Below are positions 13,053-22,017 of a stretch of 37,518 nt of DNA, piece by piece. The translations under genes were made by a program, and so were the position numbers. The notes under the pieces are model-generated. The model saw nothing but the letters and a program-made list of their open reading frames with translations, had not been told where the DNA came from and ran no database searches. The stretch is taken from the IMG/VR virus record IMGVR_UViG_3300046665_000375, positions 1 through 37,518 of that record; one strand, given 5' to 3'. Source of the DNA: a virus. Numbering within the stretch: position 1 is the stretch's first letter; each line of letters begins with the position of its first letter.

Positions 13053-14431
13053 CGAAGCACGACGTCGCCGGCGGCGCGCCGCCACACTCTGTCGAGGCCG
13101 AGCAGGCCGTCTTGGGCGCGCTGCTGCGCTTCAACGATGGCTTCGACCGGATCGGCGCGCTCGAGGCGAAGCACTTCTACCGGGAGGACCACCGCATCAT
13201 CTTCGCCGAGATCGTGCGCATGATCTCGCGCGGCGAGTCGGCCGACACCATGACCGTGTGGGCCGCGCTGGAAGGCCGCGGCGGCGCCATCGTCGATGGC
13301 ATCGGGCCATACCTGAACCAACTCGCGCAAACGGTGCCCAGCGCGGCCGGCATCGACCGCTACGCCGGGATCGTGGTCGACCGTGCCCTGCTGCGCGCGA
13401 CGATGCATGTCGCCGACTCGATCAACGGCCTCGCGATGAATCCGAAGGGGAAAAGCGCGGACGAGGTCCTCGACGCCATGCAGACGATGGTGACGACGCT
13501 GGCCGAGCGCCGCGTGCGCAACGAGCCGAAGATGATCCGCGAAATCCTGCTCGACTTCGTCGACGGCGTCAGCAAGCGCGCCGAGGGCCAGGTGAACGCC
13601 ATCCCCACCGGGCTCCCGAGCATGGACCGTCTGCTCAACGGCGGATTTCGTCCTGGGCAACTGATCATCGTCGCCGGCAGGCCGTCGATGGGCAAAACCG
13701 CACTGACTAGCGACATCGGCCTGAACATCGCGGCCGACCACAGCGTGCTCAATTTCAGCATGGAGATGGAAAGTCAGGAGATCGCCGGCCGCGCGCTGGC
13801 GAACCGCGGCCGCGTGTCGCTGGCCACCGTCATGGGCAGCATCGCGGCCGACGACGAGGCAGCTTGGGCGGGCGTGACGGCGGGCTGCATAAAGCTCGAC
13901 GCGCTCAGCTTCGCGATCGACGACACGCCGGCGATCTCGTTGCTCGAGCTGCGAATGAAGGCGAAGGCTTGGAAGCGGCGGCACGGCCTGCATGTGATCA
14001 CCGTGGATTACCTGGGCCTGATGTCCGGCGGCGATGGCGAGAAGCGGCACGAGCAGATCGGATCGTACTCGCGCGGCCTGAAGGCGCTGGCCAAGGAGCT
14101 CGGCGTGGCCGTCGTCGCGCTGGCCCAGCTGAACCGCAAGGTCGAGGACCGCCCAGACCGGCGTCCAGTGCTATCCGACCTGCGCGACTCGGGCGAGATC
14201 GAGCAGGATGCCGACATCGTGATGCTCGTGCACCGCCCCGAGATGTACGACCCAGAAAATCCGGACCTGCGCGGCTATGCCGAGGTGCTGGTCCGCAAAC
14301 AGCGCAGCGGCCCGCTCGGCGACATCCCACTGATGTTCGACGGGCCCACCTGCAGTTTTTCCGATTGGTCCGGCCCGGCGCCATCGGCGCCCGCGGCGAA
14401 AGGACGCAGCTCAGCGAGGTTCGAAGGATGA
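13049..14431 (+). CDS. Replicative DNA helicase, DnaB-like
   Basis: 460 residues. The N-terminal DnaB domain is visible (PPHSVEAEQAVLGALL; HFYREDHRIIFAEI). The RecA-like C-terminal domain carries Walker A GRPSMGKT at 210-217, a Walker B segment (HVITVDYLGLM), and the DnaB motifs LAQLNRKVEDR and SDLRDSGEIEQDAD. It should unwind DNA at the phage origin after loading by the O-like protein encoded upstream. Start and stop overlap both neighbours by ATGA. Full length. Confidence 0.93.
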   Translation: MTKHDVAGGAPPHSVEAEQAVLGALLRFNDGFDRIGALEAKHFYREDHRIIFAEIVRMISRGESADTMTVWAALEGRGGAIVDGIGPYLNQLAQTVPSAAGIDRYAGIVVDRALLRATMHVADSINGLAMNPKGKSADEVLDAMQTMVTTLAERRVRNEPKMIREILLDFVDGVSKRAEGQVNAIPTGLPSMDRLLNGGFRPGQLIIVAGRPSMGKTALTSDIGLNIAADHSVLNFSMEMESQEIAGRALANRGRVSLATVMGSIAADDEAAWAGVTAGCIKLDALSFAIDDTPAISLLELRMKAKAWKRRHGLHVITVDYLGLMSGGDGEKRHEQIGSYSRGLKALAKELGVAVVALAQLNRKVEDRPDRRPVLSDLRDSGEIEQDADIVMLVHRPEMYDPENPDLRGYAEVLVRKQRSGPLGDIPLMFDGPTCSFSDWSGPAPSAPAAKGRSSARFEG

Positions 14432-15483
14432 GTGCAACTGTTTTCAAAAAAGGCCGGATCTGGCACTTCCGCTTCCAGGTCGGGAATGAGCGCGTGCAGC
14501 GCAGTACCCGCCTGACCAGCAAGGCGAAGGCCGAGGAAATGGCCAGGCGCGAGTACGACGCCGCGGTCGTGCGCGCCAACGGCGGCGAGCCGGTGCCGAC
14601 GCTCGATGAACTAGCCGGCATGTGGGTAGTTGTCCACAGGCCGGTGGCGAGCTCCGCGCACATCCGCAGCGTCGAGACGTTCCGGCGCCTGCACATGTAC
14701 GACCTGGGCGGCATGCCGATCGGCAGCATCACGACGAAGCACGTCGAGCTGGCGCGCGGCCACCACCTGGAGACGCGCGCGCCGTCCAGCGCGAACCACT
14801 GGCTGCGGATCCTGAAGCTGCTCACCATGTGGGCCGTGAAGCGCGACATCCTGGCCGCGTCGCCCTGGCGCGTGAAGATGCTGAAGGTCCAGAAGAAGCC
14901 GCGGCCGTTCCTGCCCGTCGACGTCGCCCGCACGTGGTTCGATGCCGTCGACGACGCTACGGCGCGCACGCCCAGCATCGGCACGGCCGTACGGCTGATG
15001 TTTGGCCTGGGCCTGCGCGAGAGCGAGGCCACGTCGGCGCGCTGGGAGTGGGTGGACTGGGAGCGGTCCACGTACACGCCCGGCATCACGAAGGGACGGG
15101 AGGCCGAGCCGGTGCCGATGCCGGCATGGCTGCGCGATCACCTCGCGCCGCTGCGCCAGGTAGACGGCCTGATCGTCGCGAAGCCGAGCGGACAGGCCTT
15201 CGCGCCCGGGTTCGCGCGCCAGGCCATGCGCCGCGCGAACAAGGCGTGCTCGGTGAAGGGCATCACGCCGCACCGCCTGCGCGGCACGTTCGCCACGCTG
15301 CTGTCCGAGGCCGGCGTGCCGATCCAGACTATTCAGCGCGTGATGCGTCACAAGAGCCATGCGACCACGATGGGCTACCTCGAGAAGAACCTCGACACGG
15401 CGGCGCGCGCGGCGGACGTGATCGGTGAAAAAGTGGGATTCGGTGGCGCGAAAGTGGCGCGAGTCCTCGAAGAAAGCCTGTAA
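14428..15483 (+). CDS. Second tyrosine recombinase, in the replication module
   Basis: 351 residues with all catalytic residues in place: Arg197 (GLGLRESE), Lys222 (ITKGRE), His282 and Arg285 (PHRLRGTFAT), His308 (RHKSHATT) and Tyr317 (MGYLEKN). The N terminus has an arm-binding-like domain (IWHFRFQVGNERVQRST). It is translationally coupled to the helicase gene and far from either att site, and differs clearly from the integrase at 1401-2603. It probably does not perform the tRNA-His integration. Possible roles are resolving replication multimers or acting on a second site. The annotation as recombinase is firm; the role is open. Confidence 0.9.
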   Translation: MSATVFKKGRIWHFRFQVGNERVQRSTRLTSKAKAEEMARREYDAAVVRANGGEPVPTLDELAGMWVVVHRPVASSAHIRSVETFRRLHMYDLGGMPIGSITTKHVELARGHHLETRAPSSANHWLRILKLLTMWAVKRDILAASPWRVKMLKVQKKPRPFLPVDVARTWFDAVDDATARTPSIGTAVRLMFGLGLRESEATSARWEWVDWERSTYTPGITKGREAEPVPMPAWLRDHLAPLRQVDGLIVAKPSGQAFAPGFARQAMRRANKACSVKGITPHRLRGTFATLLSEAGVPIQTIQRVMRHKSHATTMGYLEKNLDTAARAADVIGEKVGFGGAKVARVLEESL

Positions 15484-15591
15484 ATCCAGGCGATACAGAT
15501 TATCAACAGTCATCGGGAATTGGCCCAGCCGGGCCGCAAACCAGCAGCGCGAAAGCGCATCAACCGCAGTGCTACTTGAAAAGGATGCAAC

Positions 15592-16491
15592 ATGAACGAC
15601 CAAGCAATCGAGCAGGAAATCCAGGCCAAGGGCAAGACCGCGCCGCGCGTCACGCCGGCGGACATCGAGGCGAACATTGCGCACGAGGTTTATTTCGTGG
15701 CCGCAGATGCCGTGCGCTTCGCATACCTCACCTCTGATCCGGCCGACCACGAGCAGCGCGAGCGCAAGAACAGCATCATCGACAGCCTGCCCACCAGGTC
15801 GTACAGCGGCGCATGCATCGACATCGACGCGAACACGCACGTTCCGGCGTCGCTGCCGCTGCTCACGTTCTGCGTGCTGGTCCTGCGCAACGGCTTCACC
15901 GTCACCGGCGAGAGCGCCTGCGCCAGCCCGGATAACTTCGACGCGGAAATCGGCCGCAACATCGCGCGCCAGAACGCCGTGCAGAAGATCTGGCCGCTGA
16001 TGGGCTACCAGCTGCGCGACGAGCTGCACCGCCGCGCTCAGTTCGATGCATCTCCGAAGACCAGCGAGGAGTCGCGCATGCAGAAGCATATCGACATGGT
16101 GCGCGAATCGGGATGGGCGCCCGGCGACGGCGACGGCCGGCAGGATGACGACGTGCACGTGGCCGCGCGCGCTGCCGAAGTACGGAAATCCGAAGTGCAC
16201 GACCGCGCACCTTCCCGCTACGAGACGCTGCCCCCGTCGCGCCAGGCGCGCGCTGCGAATCTGCCGGCGCATCAGAAGCGCGTGATCGACGAGAAGCGCG
16301 AGCTGGACGAGCGGAAGGAGAAGCTTGAGGCGTTCTTCGACACGCCGAAGTTTGCCCAGCTGGACGCGGACGAACAAGGTCGGCTGCATGCGCAGCGCGG
16401 TGCGATGGCGGCCTACGCGCGCATTCTCAGCGAGCGCATCAGCGCGTTCGCCGGTGAGCATGCGGTCCTCGACGCCAGTTCCTCCCGCTGA
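15592..16491 (+). CDS. Gp49-like protein fused to a crAss001_48-like helical domain
   Basis: 299 residues. Residues about 18-147 match the phage Gp49 family (TPADIEANIAHEVYFVA; VLRNGFTVTGESACASPDNF; IGRNIARQNAVQKIWPLMGY). Residues about 205-290 resemble a helical domain seen in many phage proteins labelled crAss001_48-related (LPAHQKRVIDEKRELDERKE; AMAAYARILSERISAF). The two are usually separate proteins, so this looks like a fusion. AAAAGG precedes the ATG. Function unknown for both; position is between replication and late control. Confidence 0.72.
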   Translation: MNDQAIEQEIQAKGKTAPRVTPADIEANIAHEVYFVAADAVRFAYLTSDPADHEQRERKNSIIDSLPTRSYSGACIDIDANTHVPASLPLLTFCVLVLRNGFTVTGESACASPDNFDAEIGRNIARQNAVQKIWPLMGYQLRDELHRRAQFDASPKTSEESRMQKHIDMVRESGWAPGDGDGRQDDDVHVAARAAEVRKSEVHDRAPSRYETLPPSRQARAANLPAHQKRVIDEKRELDERKEKLEAFFDTPKFAQLDADEQGRLHAQRGAMAAYARILSERISAFAGEHAVLDASSSR

Positions 16492-16736
16492 TGCGCAGTC
16501 GGGACGCCGACTACATGTGCGGCCTGTGCGACGAGTTCGACGTCGACCAGGCTGCGCCCGAGCTGACAGCGCAGGGAATGGGCCGTTGCCTCGTGCGCGA
16601 TGAGCGCGGCCCGCTCGACTTGCATGTGGCGTGCGGCGACGGTTCGTGTGTCTCCTTTCGCCTCGATCGGGATAACCAGCGCCGACGCCGACAGTTCATC
16701 GACGCGCATCGTCGCGTGCACGACACGGATCAGTAG
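16491..16736 (+). CDS. Small Cys-containing protein
   Basis: 81 residues; the ATG overlaps the stop of the preceding gene (TGATG). Cysteines occur in MCGLCDEF, GRCLV and HVACGDGSC, a spacing that could hold zinc, and the C terminus is basic (DRDNQRRRRQF). No family recognised. It could be a small DNA- or RNA-binding early protein. Confidence 0.55.
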   Translation: MRSRDADYMCGLCDEFDVDQAAPELTAQGMGRCLVRDERGPLDLHVACGDGSCVSFRLDRDNQRRRRQFIDAHRRVHDTDQ

Positions 16737-16831
16737 CAGAGTGAAAACGGTGTTCAAATTCGCTCGATGACTGCCGGAAATTTCTTGTCGGCACCGGTTA
16801 ACATGAACGGGTTGCTCAACTGGAGAAAGCC

Positions 16832-17284
16832 ATGTCCGCCACCGCTACCCTCGGCTTGTTTACTGCCCCGACCCTTCGTCGTGTTCGTCGCGAAGAGCTA
16901 CGCCCGACGACGTTCGTGAAACCGGATGGGCTCGAGCTGTGTCTGGCGTGCTGGAAGGACTGGATGACGGGCGATCAGGATAAAGACCTGGGCATGAAGA
17001 CGATGCGCGGGCTGGCCAGCGGGGTCGACGATGGCGAGGGAGCAGACGAGGCTCGCCAGGATGTCTATGAAGCGCAACAGGTTGCCGATCAGCGCGTGGG
17101 CGCCGCCACGGACGCGATGATCAACAGCTTGAGCCGGATTCACGTGTGGGCTATCTACCGAGCGTGCAGCATCGCCAGCGTATGGAATTTTCCGAATGCG
17201 GACTTTGCAACGGTCGCCGCCGAGGCGCGCGATGAGCTGGCGACGAAACTCAAGCGAAATGTTTGCACGGCAACGCTGTTCTGA
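16832..17284 (+). CDS. Putative late-gene regulator (Q-like by position)
   Basis: 150 residues from an ATG preceded by GGAGAAAG. The N terminus is basic, with a CLAC pair (LELCLACWKDWM). The C-terminal half is helical (IHVWAIYRACSIASVWNF, then a long helix). Sequence alone does not give a family. The gene is the last before a promoter-like pair, a strong terminator and the packaging genes, which is where lambdoid phages encode the late antiterminator Q. The regulatory role is inference from this layout. Confidence 0.5.
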   Translation: MSATATLGLFTAPTLRRVRREELRPTTFVKPDGLELCLACWKDWMTGDQDKDLGMKTMRGLASGVDDGEGADEARQDVYEAQQVADQRVGAATDAMINSLSRIHVWAIYRACSIASVWNFPNADFATVAAEARDELATKLKRNVCTATLF

Positions 17285-17290
17285 TATAGT
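17263..17290 (+). promoter_or_regulatory. Candidate late promoter (PR'-like)
   Basis: TATAGT at 17285-17290 is a good -10, with a weak -35 (TTGCAC, 17263-17268) 16 bases upstream. Transcription would begin near 17297 and meet a strong terminator at once (17321-17354). Promoter, immediate terminator and a preceding regulator gene are the lambda PR'-tR'-Q arrangement. Confidence 0.5.
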
Positions 17291-17320
17291 CGAGGTTCAG
17301 GCGGCATTCGCTCGCCCAGA

Positions 17321-17354
17321 AAAAAGCCCGAACCGTTAAAAGTTCGGGCTTTTT
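17321..17354. terminator. Strong bidirectional terminator ahead of the late region
   Basis: AAAAAGCCCGAAC (17321-17333) pairs with GTTCGGGCTTTTT (17342-17354), giving a 13-bp stem with U-tracts on both strands. It would stop early rightward transcription, and also the candidate late promoter unless antitermination acts. Confidence 0.9.
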
Positions 17355-17654
17355 GCGTTTACGGCCCACTTTGCGGATGGCTCTGGGGTGCGTACGTAGA
17401 AGCGCGACGAAATGCGCACGGGATTACAGTTGCCCGATGAGTTCCGGAGCTCCCGCCCGGATAGTCTCAGGAGACGGCGCCCACGACTACACGAATACGA
17501 GCTGGCATCGGCCAGAACAGACGAGCGTCTACCCGGGCGCGCGACGTCGCCGGACGCTGTAACCGGCACGAATGTCTCCTCCCTGATCCCGGTCAGGGAT
17601 TCAGCCGCCTGCGCAGCGATGTGTCGGCGGCTTTTTTTATTCACGAGGTACACG
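17355..17654. other. Non-coding leader of the late operon
   Basis: About 300 bases with no gene I can support; the open frames here have no ribosome binding site or recognisable sequence. Two hairpins are visible: TCCCTGA/TCAGGGA (17580-17586 with 17593-17599) and the terminator-like stem at 17604-17638. The segment could be a late leader where antitermination acts, or the site of packaging signals near the small terminase gene. Confidence 0.4.
17604..17638 (+). terminator. Terminator-like hairpin before the packaging genes
   Basis: GCCGCC (17604-17609) pairs with GGCGGC (17626-17631) across a 16-base loop and is followed by seven T. It is a second barrier to rightward transcription before the small terminase gene. 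Confidence 0.6.
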
Positions 17655-17750
17655 ATGCAGATGAGCACTGCGGCAGAACGCTCCTGGTTGATGATCCTCG
17701 TCCAGTTGGAGCAGAACCGGATCGCGCTCCTGCGCACATTGCCAGGGTAG
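17655..17750 (+). CDS. Possible 31-residue leader peptide
   Basis: ATG at 17655 preceded by GAGG at seven bases; the peptide MQMSTAAERSWLMILVQLEQ continues for eleven residues to a stop six bases before the next gene. The good ribosome binding site and the tight spacing are the only support. It could be a coupled leader for the small terminase gene or chance. Confidence 0.3.
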   Translation: MQMSTAAERSWLMILVQLEQNRIALLRTLPG

Positions 17751-17756
17751 ATAGCC

Positions 17757-18311
17757 ATGGGACGCCAATCCAAGTTGACAGACGCGCAATGGGAGACGAT
17801 CGGCAAGCGCCTGCTGGCTGGTGAGTCCCCTTCCGCACTGGCACGGGAGTTCGGGGTCAGCAAGTCCACGATCTCTGGCCGATTTTCCGAACGGGTACAA
17901 AACGTAAAAGATGCAGCAAATCAAATAGTTGCCGCTGAGCGTGCCCTGTCGAAACTGAACATTTCCGAACAAATAGCCGCACGTTCGCTTGCCGACGACC
18001 TGAAGGCGATCAGCGAGCACCTGGCCGGCGCCGCGCGCTTCGGGGCCGCCACCGCGCACCGGCTGTCGGGAATCGCGCACAACAAGGCCGCCGAGATAGA
18101 CGACGCCGCGCCGCTGAACGACAAAAGCCGCGAGGCGCTGACCAACATTGCCGCGCTGACCAAGATGGCGAACGACGCCAGCGAGATCGGCATGAACCTG
18201 CTGAAGGCGAACAAGGACACGATCGACGACCTGAATAAGCGCGACACGGAGCAGGCCAGCCCGGCCAACCCAGCGCGCGGCACGGTCTTCAAGATCGTGA
18301 GGCCCGAATGA
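17757..18311 (+). CDS. Terminase small subunit
   Basis: 184 residues. An N-terminal helix-turn-helix (LTDAQWETIGKRLLAGESPS, then ALAREFGVSKSTISGRF) resembles DNA-recognition domains of small terminases. The rest is helical and ends in a short linker. It directly precedes and overlaps the large terminase gene (ATGA). The expected role is to bind the packaging site and bring in the large subunit. Confidence 0.8.
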   Translation: MGRQSKLTDAQWETIGKRLLAGESPSALAREFGVSKSTISGRFSERVQNVKDAANQIVAAERALSKLNISEQIAARSLADDLKAISEHLAGAARFGAATAHRLSGIAHNKAAEIDDAAPLNDKSREALTNIAALTKMANDASEIGMNLLKANKDTIDDLNKRDTEQASPANPARGTVFKIVRPE

Positions 18312-19753
18312 CCGCCGCGCTCGAGCAACCGCTGGAGATCGAGCTGTTCGAAGCCTTCGAGTTTCTGCTGTACCCGAAGCGGGTCAAGGTCCCATTCGGC
18401 GGCCGCGGCGGCGCAAAGACGGAGGAAATCGCCGAGATTCTGGTGTGGATGATGTGGCAGTACGGCACGAAGCTGCTGTGCGCGCGCGAGTTCCAGAATT
18501 CGATCGATGAATCCAGCAAGGCCGTGCTCGAGGCGAAGATCGAAAAGCTCGGCCTCGGAGAGTTCTTCGAAATCCAGAACGACGGCATCTACGGCCGCAA
18601 CGGCGCATGCGCGAAGTTCGTCGGCCTGGCGCGCAATATCACGTCGATCAAGTCGAAGTTCGGCTACAACATCGTCTGGGTGGAGGAGGCGGAAAACGTC
18701 AGCGAGAACAGTTGGAAGGTACTGGTCCCGACCATCCGTGAAGCGAACTCGGAAATCTGGGTCAGCTTCAACCCCAATGAGCCCGACGCACCAACCTACA
18801 AGCGCTTCGTGGTGCCGTACCTCGATCACATCAACGCCGAGATCGCCGCCGGCCGCCCTGGCATATACGAGGACGACTACACGTACGTGCGCAAGGTGTC
18901 GTGGCGCGACAATCCGCGCTTCCCAGATGTGCTGCGCGTCGAGATGGAGCGCGAAAAGGCCATTAACTTCAAGAGGTATCTGCACGTGTGGGAAGGTGAA
19001 TGCAACGCCGACTATGAGGATTCGGTGATAGAGCCCGAGTGGATCGATGCCGCGGTCGACGCGCACAAGAAGCTGAATTACAAAACCCGTGGTGACCGCG
19101 TCGTCGGGTTTGACCCGGCCGACAGCGGCACCGATGCCAAGTCGATCACGAAGCGCTACGGCATGCTCGTCGAGGACGTGAAGCGCTGGAACGACGGCGA
19201 CATCGATGACGCAATCACGCGCACGTTCGACGACGCCTTCGACTACCGGGCCGACATCATCGTCTACGACAGCATCGGCGTCGGAGCCGGCGTCAAGGTC
19301 GGGCTGAAGGAACGCATCGCCGGCCGCAACATCGACGTGCAGGGCTTCGGCGCAGGCGACTCGCCGTGGCCAGGCGTCTACGAGGAAGACCGGAAGAACG
19401 AGGACGTGTTCCGGAACCTGCGCGCGATGGGCTGGTGGCTGCTGCGCGACCGCTTCAAGCGCACATACGAGGCCATCGTCAAGGGCGAGTACCACGACCC
19501 CGCCACCATGATCAGCCTGTCGAGCGACATCAAGGACCTGCAGCAGCTGAAGACGGAGCTGGTCCGCCAGCAGCGGAAGCGCACGGCCGGCTCGAAGATG
19601 ATCCAGCTGGTGAGCAAGGACGAGATGCGCGCGAAGAAGATCCCGTCGCCGAACATGGCGGACAGCTTGATGATGTCCTTCATGGTGCGCGACAAGAAGA
19701 AACCGAAGCACGACTTCACGAAATCCGCCGCGGCGGGCGCAAGGACACTTTAA
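18308..19753 (+). CDS. Terminase large subunit
   Basis: 481 residues. The ATPase has an adapted Walker A GGRGGAKT (31-38) and a Walker B with catalytic Glu in NIVWVEEAE (121-129), followed by a motif III-like segment ending SFNPNEP. The nuclease domain starts with the acidic GFDPADSGTD, with a second acidic site in IIVYDSIGVGAG and the late NMADSLMM. This fits the Terminase_3/PBSX-type family. It powers DNA packaging through the portal and cuts the concatemer. Its stop overlaps the portal start (TAATG). Confidence 0.95.
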   Translation: MTAALEQPLEIELFEAFEFLLYPKRVKVPFGGRGGAKTEEIAEILVWMMWQYGTKLLCAREFQNSIDESSKAVLEAKIEKLGLGEFFEIQNDGIYGRNGACAKFVGLARNITSIKSKFGYNIVWVEEAENVSENSWKVLVPTIREANSEIWVSFNPNEPDAPTYKRFVVPYLDHINAEIAAGRPGIYEDDYTYVRKVSWRDNPRFPDVLRVEMEREKAINFKRYLHVWEGECNADYEDSVIEPEWIDAAVDAHKKLNYKTRGDRVVGFDPADSGTDAKSITKRYGMLVEDVKRWNDGDIDDAITRTFDDAFDYRADIIVYDSIGVGAGVKVGLKERIAGRNIDVQGFGAGDSPWPGVYEEDRKNEDVFRNLRAMGWWLLRDRFKRTYEAIVKGEYHDPATMISLSSDIKDLQQLKTELVRQQRKRTAGSKMIQLVSKDEMRAKKIPSPNMADSLMMSFMVRDKKKPKHDFTKSAAAGARTL

Positions 19754-22017
19754 TGGCAAACGATCTACAACAGGCGCTGGAACAGTACGAGGACGCGATC
19801 TCGTCGACGCGGGAGCAGCGGCAGCAGATCGAGGAGGATCTGAAATTCTCCGATCCGTCGAACCCGCAGCAGTGGGACGAGACGGTCCGCCGCGCGCGCG
19901 AAACCGACCCGGGCGGCGCGCGGCCGTGCCTCGTGATGGACCACACCGGGCAGTACGTGGCAAACGTTTCCGGCCAGATCATCAAATCGCCGCCGGCAAT
20001 CCACACGGTTCCAGTGGGCTCCGGCGCCGACGTGAAGGTGTCGGAACACCTCGACGGCATGCTGCGCCACTTCGAATACGCCAGCCGCGCGCAGACGCAT
20101 TACGGCGTCGCGCTCACCTCGGCGGCCCGTGCCGGCGTCGGCTACTTGATCGTGCGGCCGGCGTACGTCGACCGCGCGCTCGGCTACCAGGAGCCGCGCA
20201 TCAGCTCCGAGGCGGACCCGCTGCGCGTGGTGTTCGACCCATGGAGCGTGCAGCTGGACGGCAGCGACGCCACTTTTGGCTACCTGCTGACGTCGATGAG
20301 CCCGCGCGAATTCGAGCGCAAGTACGGCGCCAAGGCCGAGAAGGTTAGTTTCGGCGCGGACCAGCGATCGATGGATGGCGCATCGGATCGCCAGTCGATC
20401 GTCGTGGCCGAACAGTGGTACAAGGAGGAGCAGACCCGGAACATCATCATCTGGCTCGGCGTCGACGGTCAGGAGGTGAGCGGCGCGGAGGAAGAGTACT
20501 GGGCCGCGTGCAAGAATGCGGGTCTCAAGCTGCAGTTCCTGCGCAGCTACCGCGACAAGATCCAGTGCGTGAAGTGGCGCACGATGAGCGGCGCGGCGAT
20601 CCTCGAGACGGTAAAGGGACAGGACGGCAATGAGGCGTGCTACCCGGCCGACTCCATCGGCATCGTGCCCGTTTACGGCTACTGGGGCATCAGCGATGGC
20701 CGTCTGAAGTACTGCGGCATCCCGCGCCGCGCGATGAATCCGCAGCGCGCCTACAACTACCACAAGTCCGAGGAGCTGGCGTACATGGCCAGCGCGCCGA
20801 AATCTCCATGGACCGCGTCGGTGCGCGCGATCGCCGGCCTGGAAGCAATCTGGGACCGCGCTTCCATCGACACGCGCGCTTACCTGCCGTACAACGACAT
20901 CGACGAGGATGGCCAGCCAGTCGCGCCGCCGACGCGTTCGAACGTCACGATCAACCTGCAAAACCACATCGTGGGCGCGCAGGAAGCGCTGCGCGACCTC
21001 GAGGCGACGATCGGCATGTACCAGGCCAACCTGGGCGCACCGAGCAACGAACAATCCGGCGTCGCCATCGACGCGCGCAAGGAGCAGGGCGAGGCCAGCA
21101 CGGCGCACTTCCCGCAGAACCTGGCCGCGTCGCTGGGCCAGGTGGGGCGCATCGTGATCCAGATGGCGGCGAAGCTGATCGACACGAAGCGGCAGCAGCG
21201 CATCCTCGGCATCGACATGAAGCCGGGCAGTGTCACGGTCGACCCCGAGCAGGAACAGGCCGTGCAGCAGACGGACCACGGTGTCGTCATCAATCCGAAC
21301 GTCGGCAAATACGACGTGCGCGTGGTCATCGGGGCGAGCTACAGCACCCAGCGCAGCCAGGGCCAGGCCGCCTTGTCGGAGGTCATGCGGAATAACCCGG
21401 ACATGACGCCGGCGATCGCGCCGCTGTGGGCACAAAGCTTGGACATACCGCATGCGGACAAGCTGGCCCAGGTCTTGACCGCGATGGCGCCGGCGCCGGT
21501 GCAGGCGATCTTGAATCCGGATGGAGCGAAGCAGCCGAAACCCGAGCAGCTGCTGCAGCAGGTCCAGCAGGCGCAGGCCGCGCTGAAGGAAGCGATCCAG
21601 CACGCGCACGACGCCCAAGCCGAGGCCGACGAAGCGCAGGAGAAACTGCACGACAAAAACGCCGAGCTGGAAGTGAAACGGCGCGAACTGCAGATCAAAG
21701 CGTACGACGCCGCGACGAAGCGGATCCAGGTGACGAGCGCGGCCATGACGCCGGACGAGATCCGGATGATGGTGGCCGAAACTGTGGACGCGATGCTCAG
21801 CCATCCCGACCCGCTGCCGAGCGAACAGGCGACTCAGCCGGTGGACGAGCCAGCGCCGCCGCCCGCGCCGGATCCGGACCAGTTGGCCGCGCCCGACGCA
21901 GCAGCGCCTCCCGAGCCGGACCCCGATCAACCCGATCCCGCTGCACAGCAGCAAACCACGAACCCGCCGAGTGCGGGTTTTTCTTTGCCTGACCCACAAG
22001 AAGGAGCACAGCTTTGA
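19753..22017 (+). CDS. P22-like portal protein
   Basis: 754 residues. The core (YGVALTSAARAGVGYLIVRP; NPQRAYNYHKSEELAYMASA; GAPSNEQSGVAIDARKEQGE) is typical of P22 gp1-type portals, and the total length is close to that of the family. The last 200 residues contain a long coiled coil (QAEADEAQEKLHDKNAELEV) and a Pro/Asp-rich tail, in place of the P22 barrel extension. It forms the dodecameric DNA entry and exit channel. Confidence 0.93.
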   Translation: MANDLQQALEQYEDAISSTREQRQQIEEDLKFSDPSNPQQWDETVRRARETDPGGARPCLVMDHTGQYVANVSGQIIKSPPAIHTVPVGSGADVKVSEHLDGMLRHFEYASRAQTHYGVALTSAARAGVGYLIVRPAYVDRALGYQEPRISSEADPLRVVFDPWSVQLDGSDATFGYLLTSMSPREFERKYGAKAEKVSFGADQRSMDGASDRQSIVVAEQWYKEEQTRNIIIWLGVDGQEVSGAEEEYWAACKNAGLKLQFLRSYRDKIQCVKWRTMSGAAILETVKGQDGNEACYPADSIGIVPVYGYWGISDGRLKYCGIPRRAMNPQRAYNYHKSEELAYMASAPKSPWTASVRAIAGLEAIWDRASIDTRAYLPYNDIDEDGQPVAPPTRSNVTINLQNHIVGAQEALRDLEATIGMYQANLGAPSNEQSGVAIDARKEQGEASTAHFPQNLAASLGQVGRIVIQMAAKLIDTKRQQRILGIDMKPGSVTVDPEQEQAVQQTDHGVVINPNVGKYDVRVVIGASYSTQRSQGQAALSEVMRNNPDMTPAIAPLWAQSLDIPHADKLAQVLTAMAPAPVQAILNPDGAKQPKPEQLLQQVQQAQAALKEAIQHAHDAQAEADEAQEKLHDKNAELEVKRRELQIKAYDAATKRIQVTSAAMTPDEIRMMVAETVDAMLSHPDPLPSEQATQPVDEPAPPPAPDPDQLAAPDAAAPPEPDPDQPDPAAQQQTTNPPSAGFSLPDPQEGAQL

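Noticed and set aside
14428-15483. Second recombinase as evidence for a second, nested integrated element
   Set aside because: It overlaps the helicase gene by ATGA and no further direct repeats or att-like borders were found around it.
17336-17869. Leftward open frame across the late leader
   Set aside because: Begins inside the small terminase gene, has no ribosome binding site, and ends in the terminator stem.
17921-19963. 680-codon leftward frame antisense to the terminase genes
   Set aside because: Terminase large subunit motifs are on the other strand; the antisense product is His/Val/Arg-rich noise.
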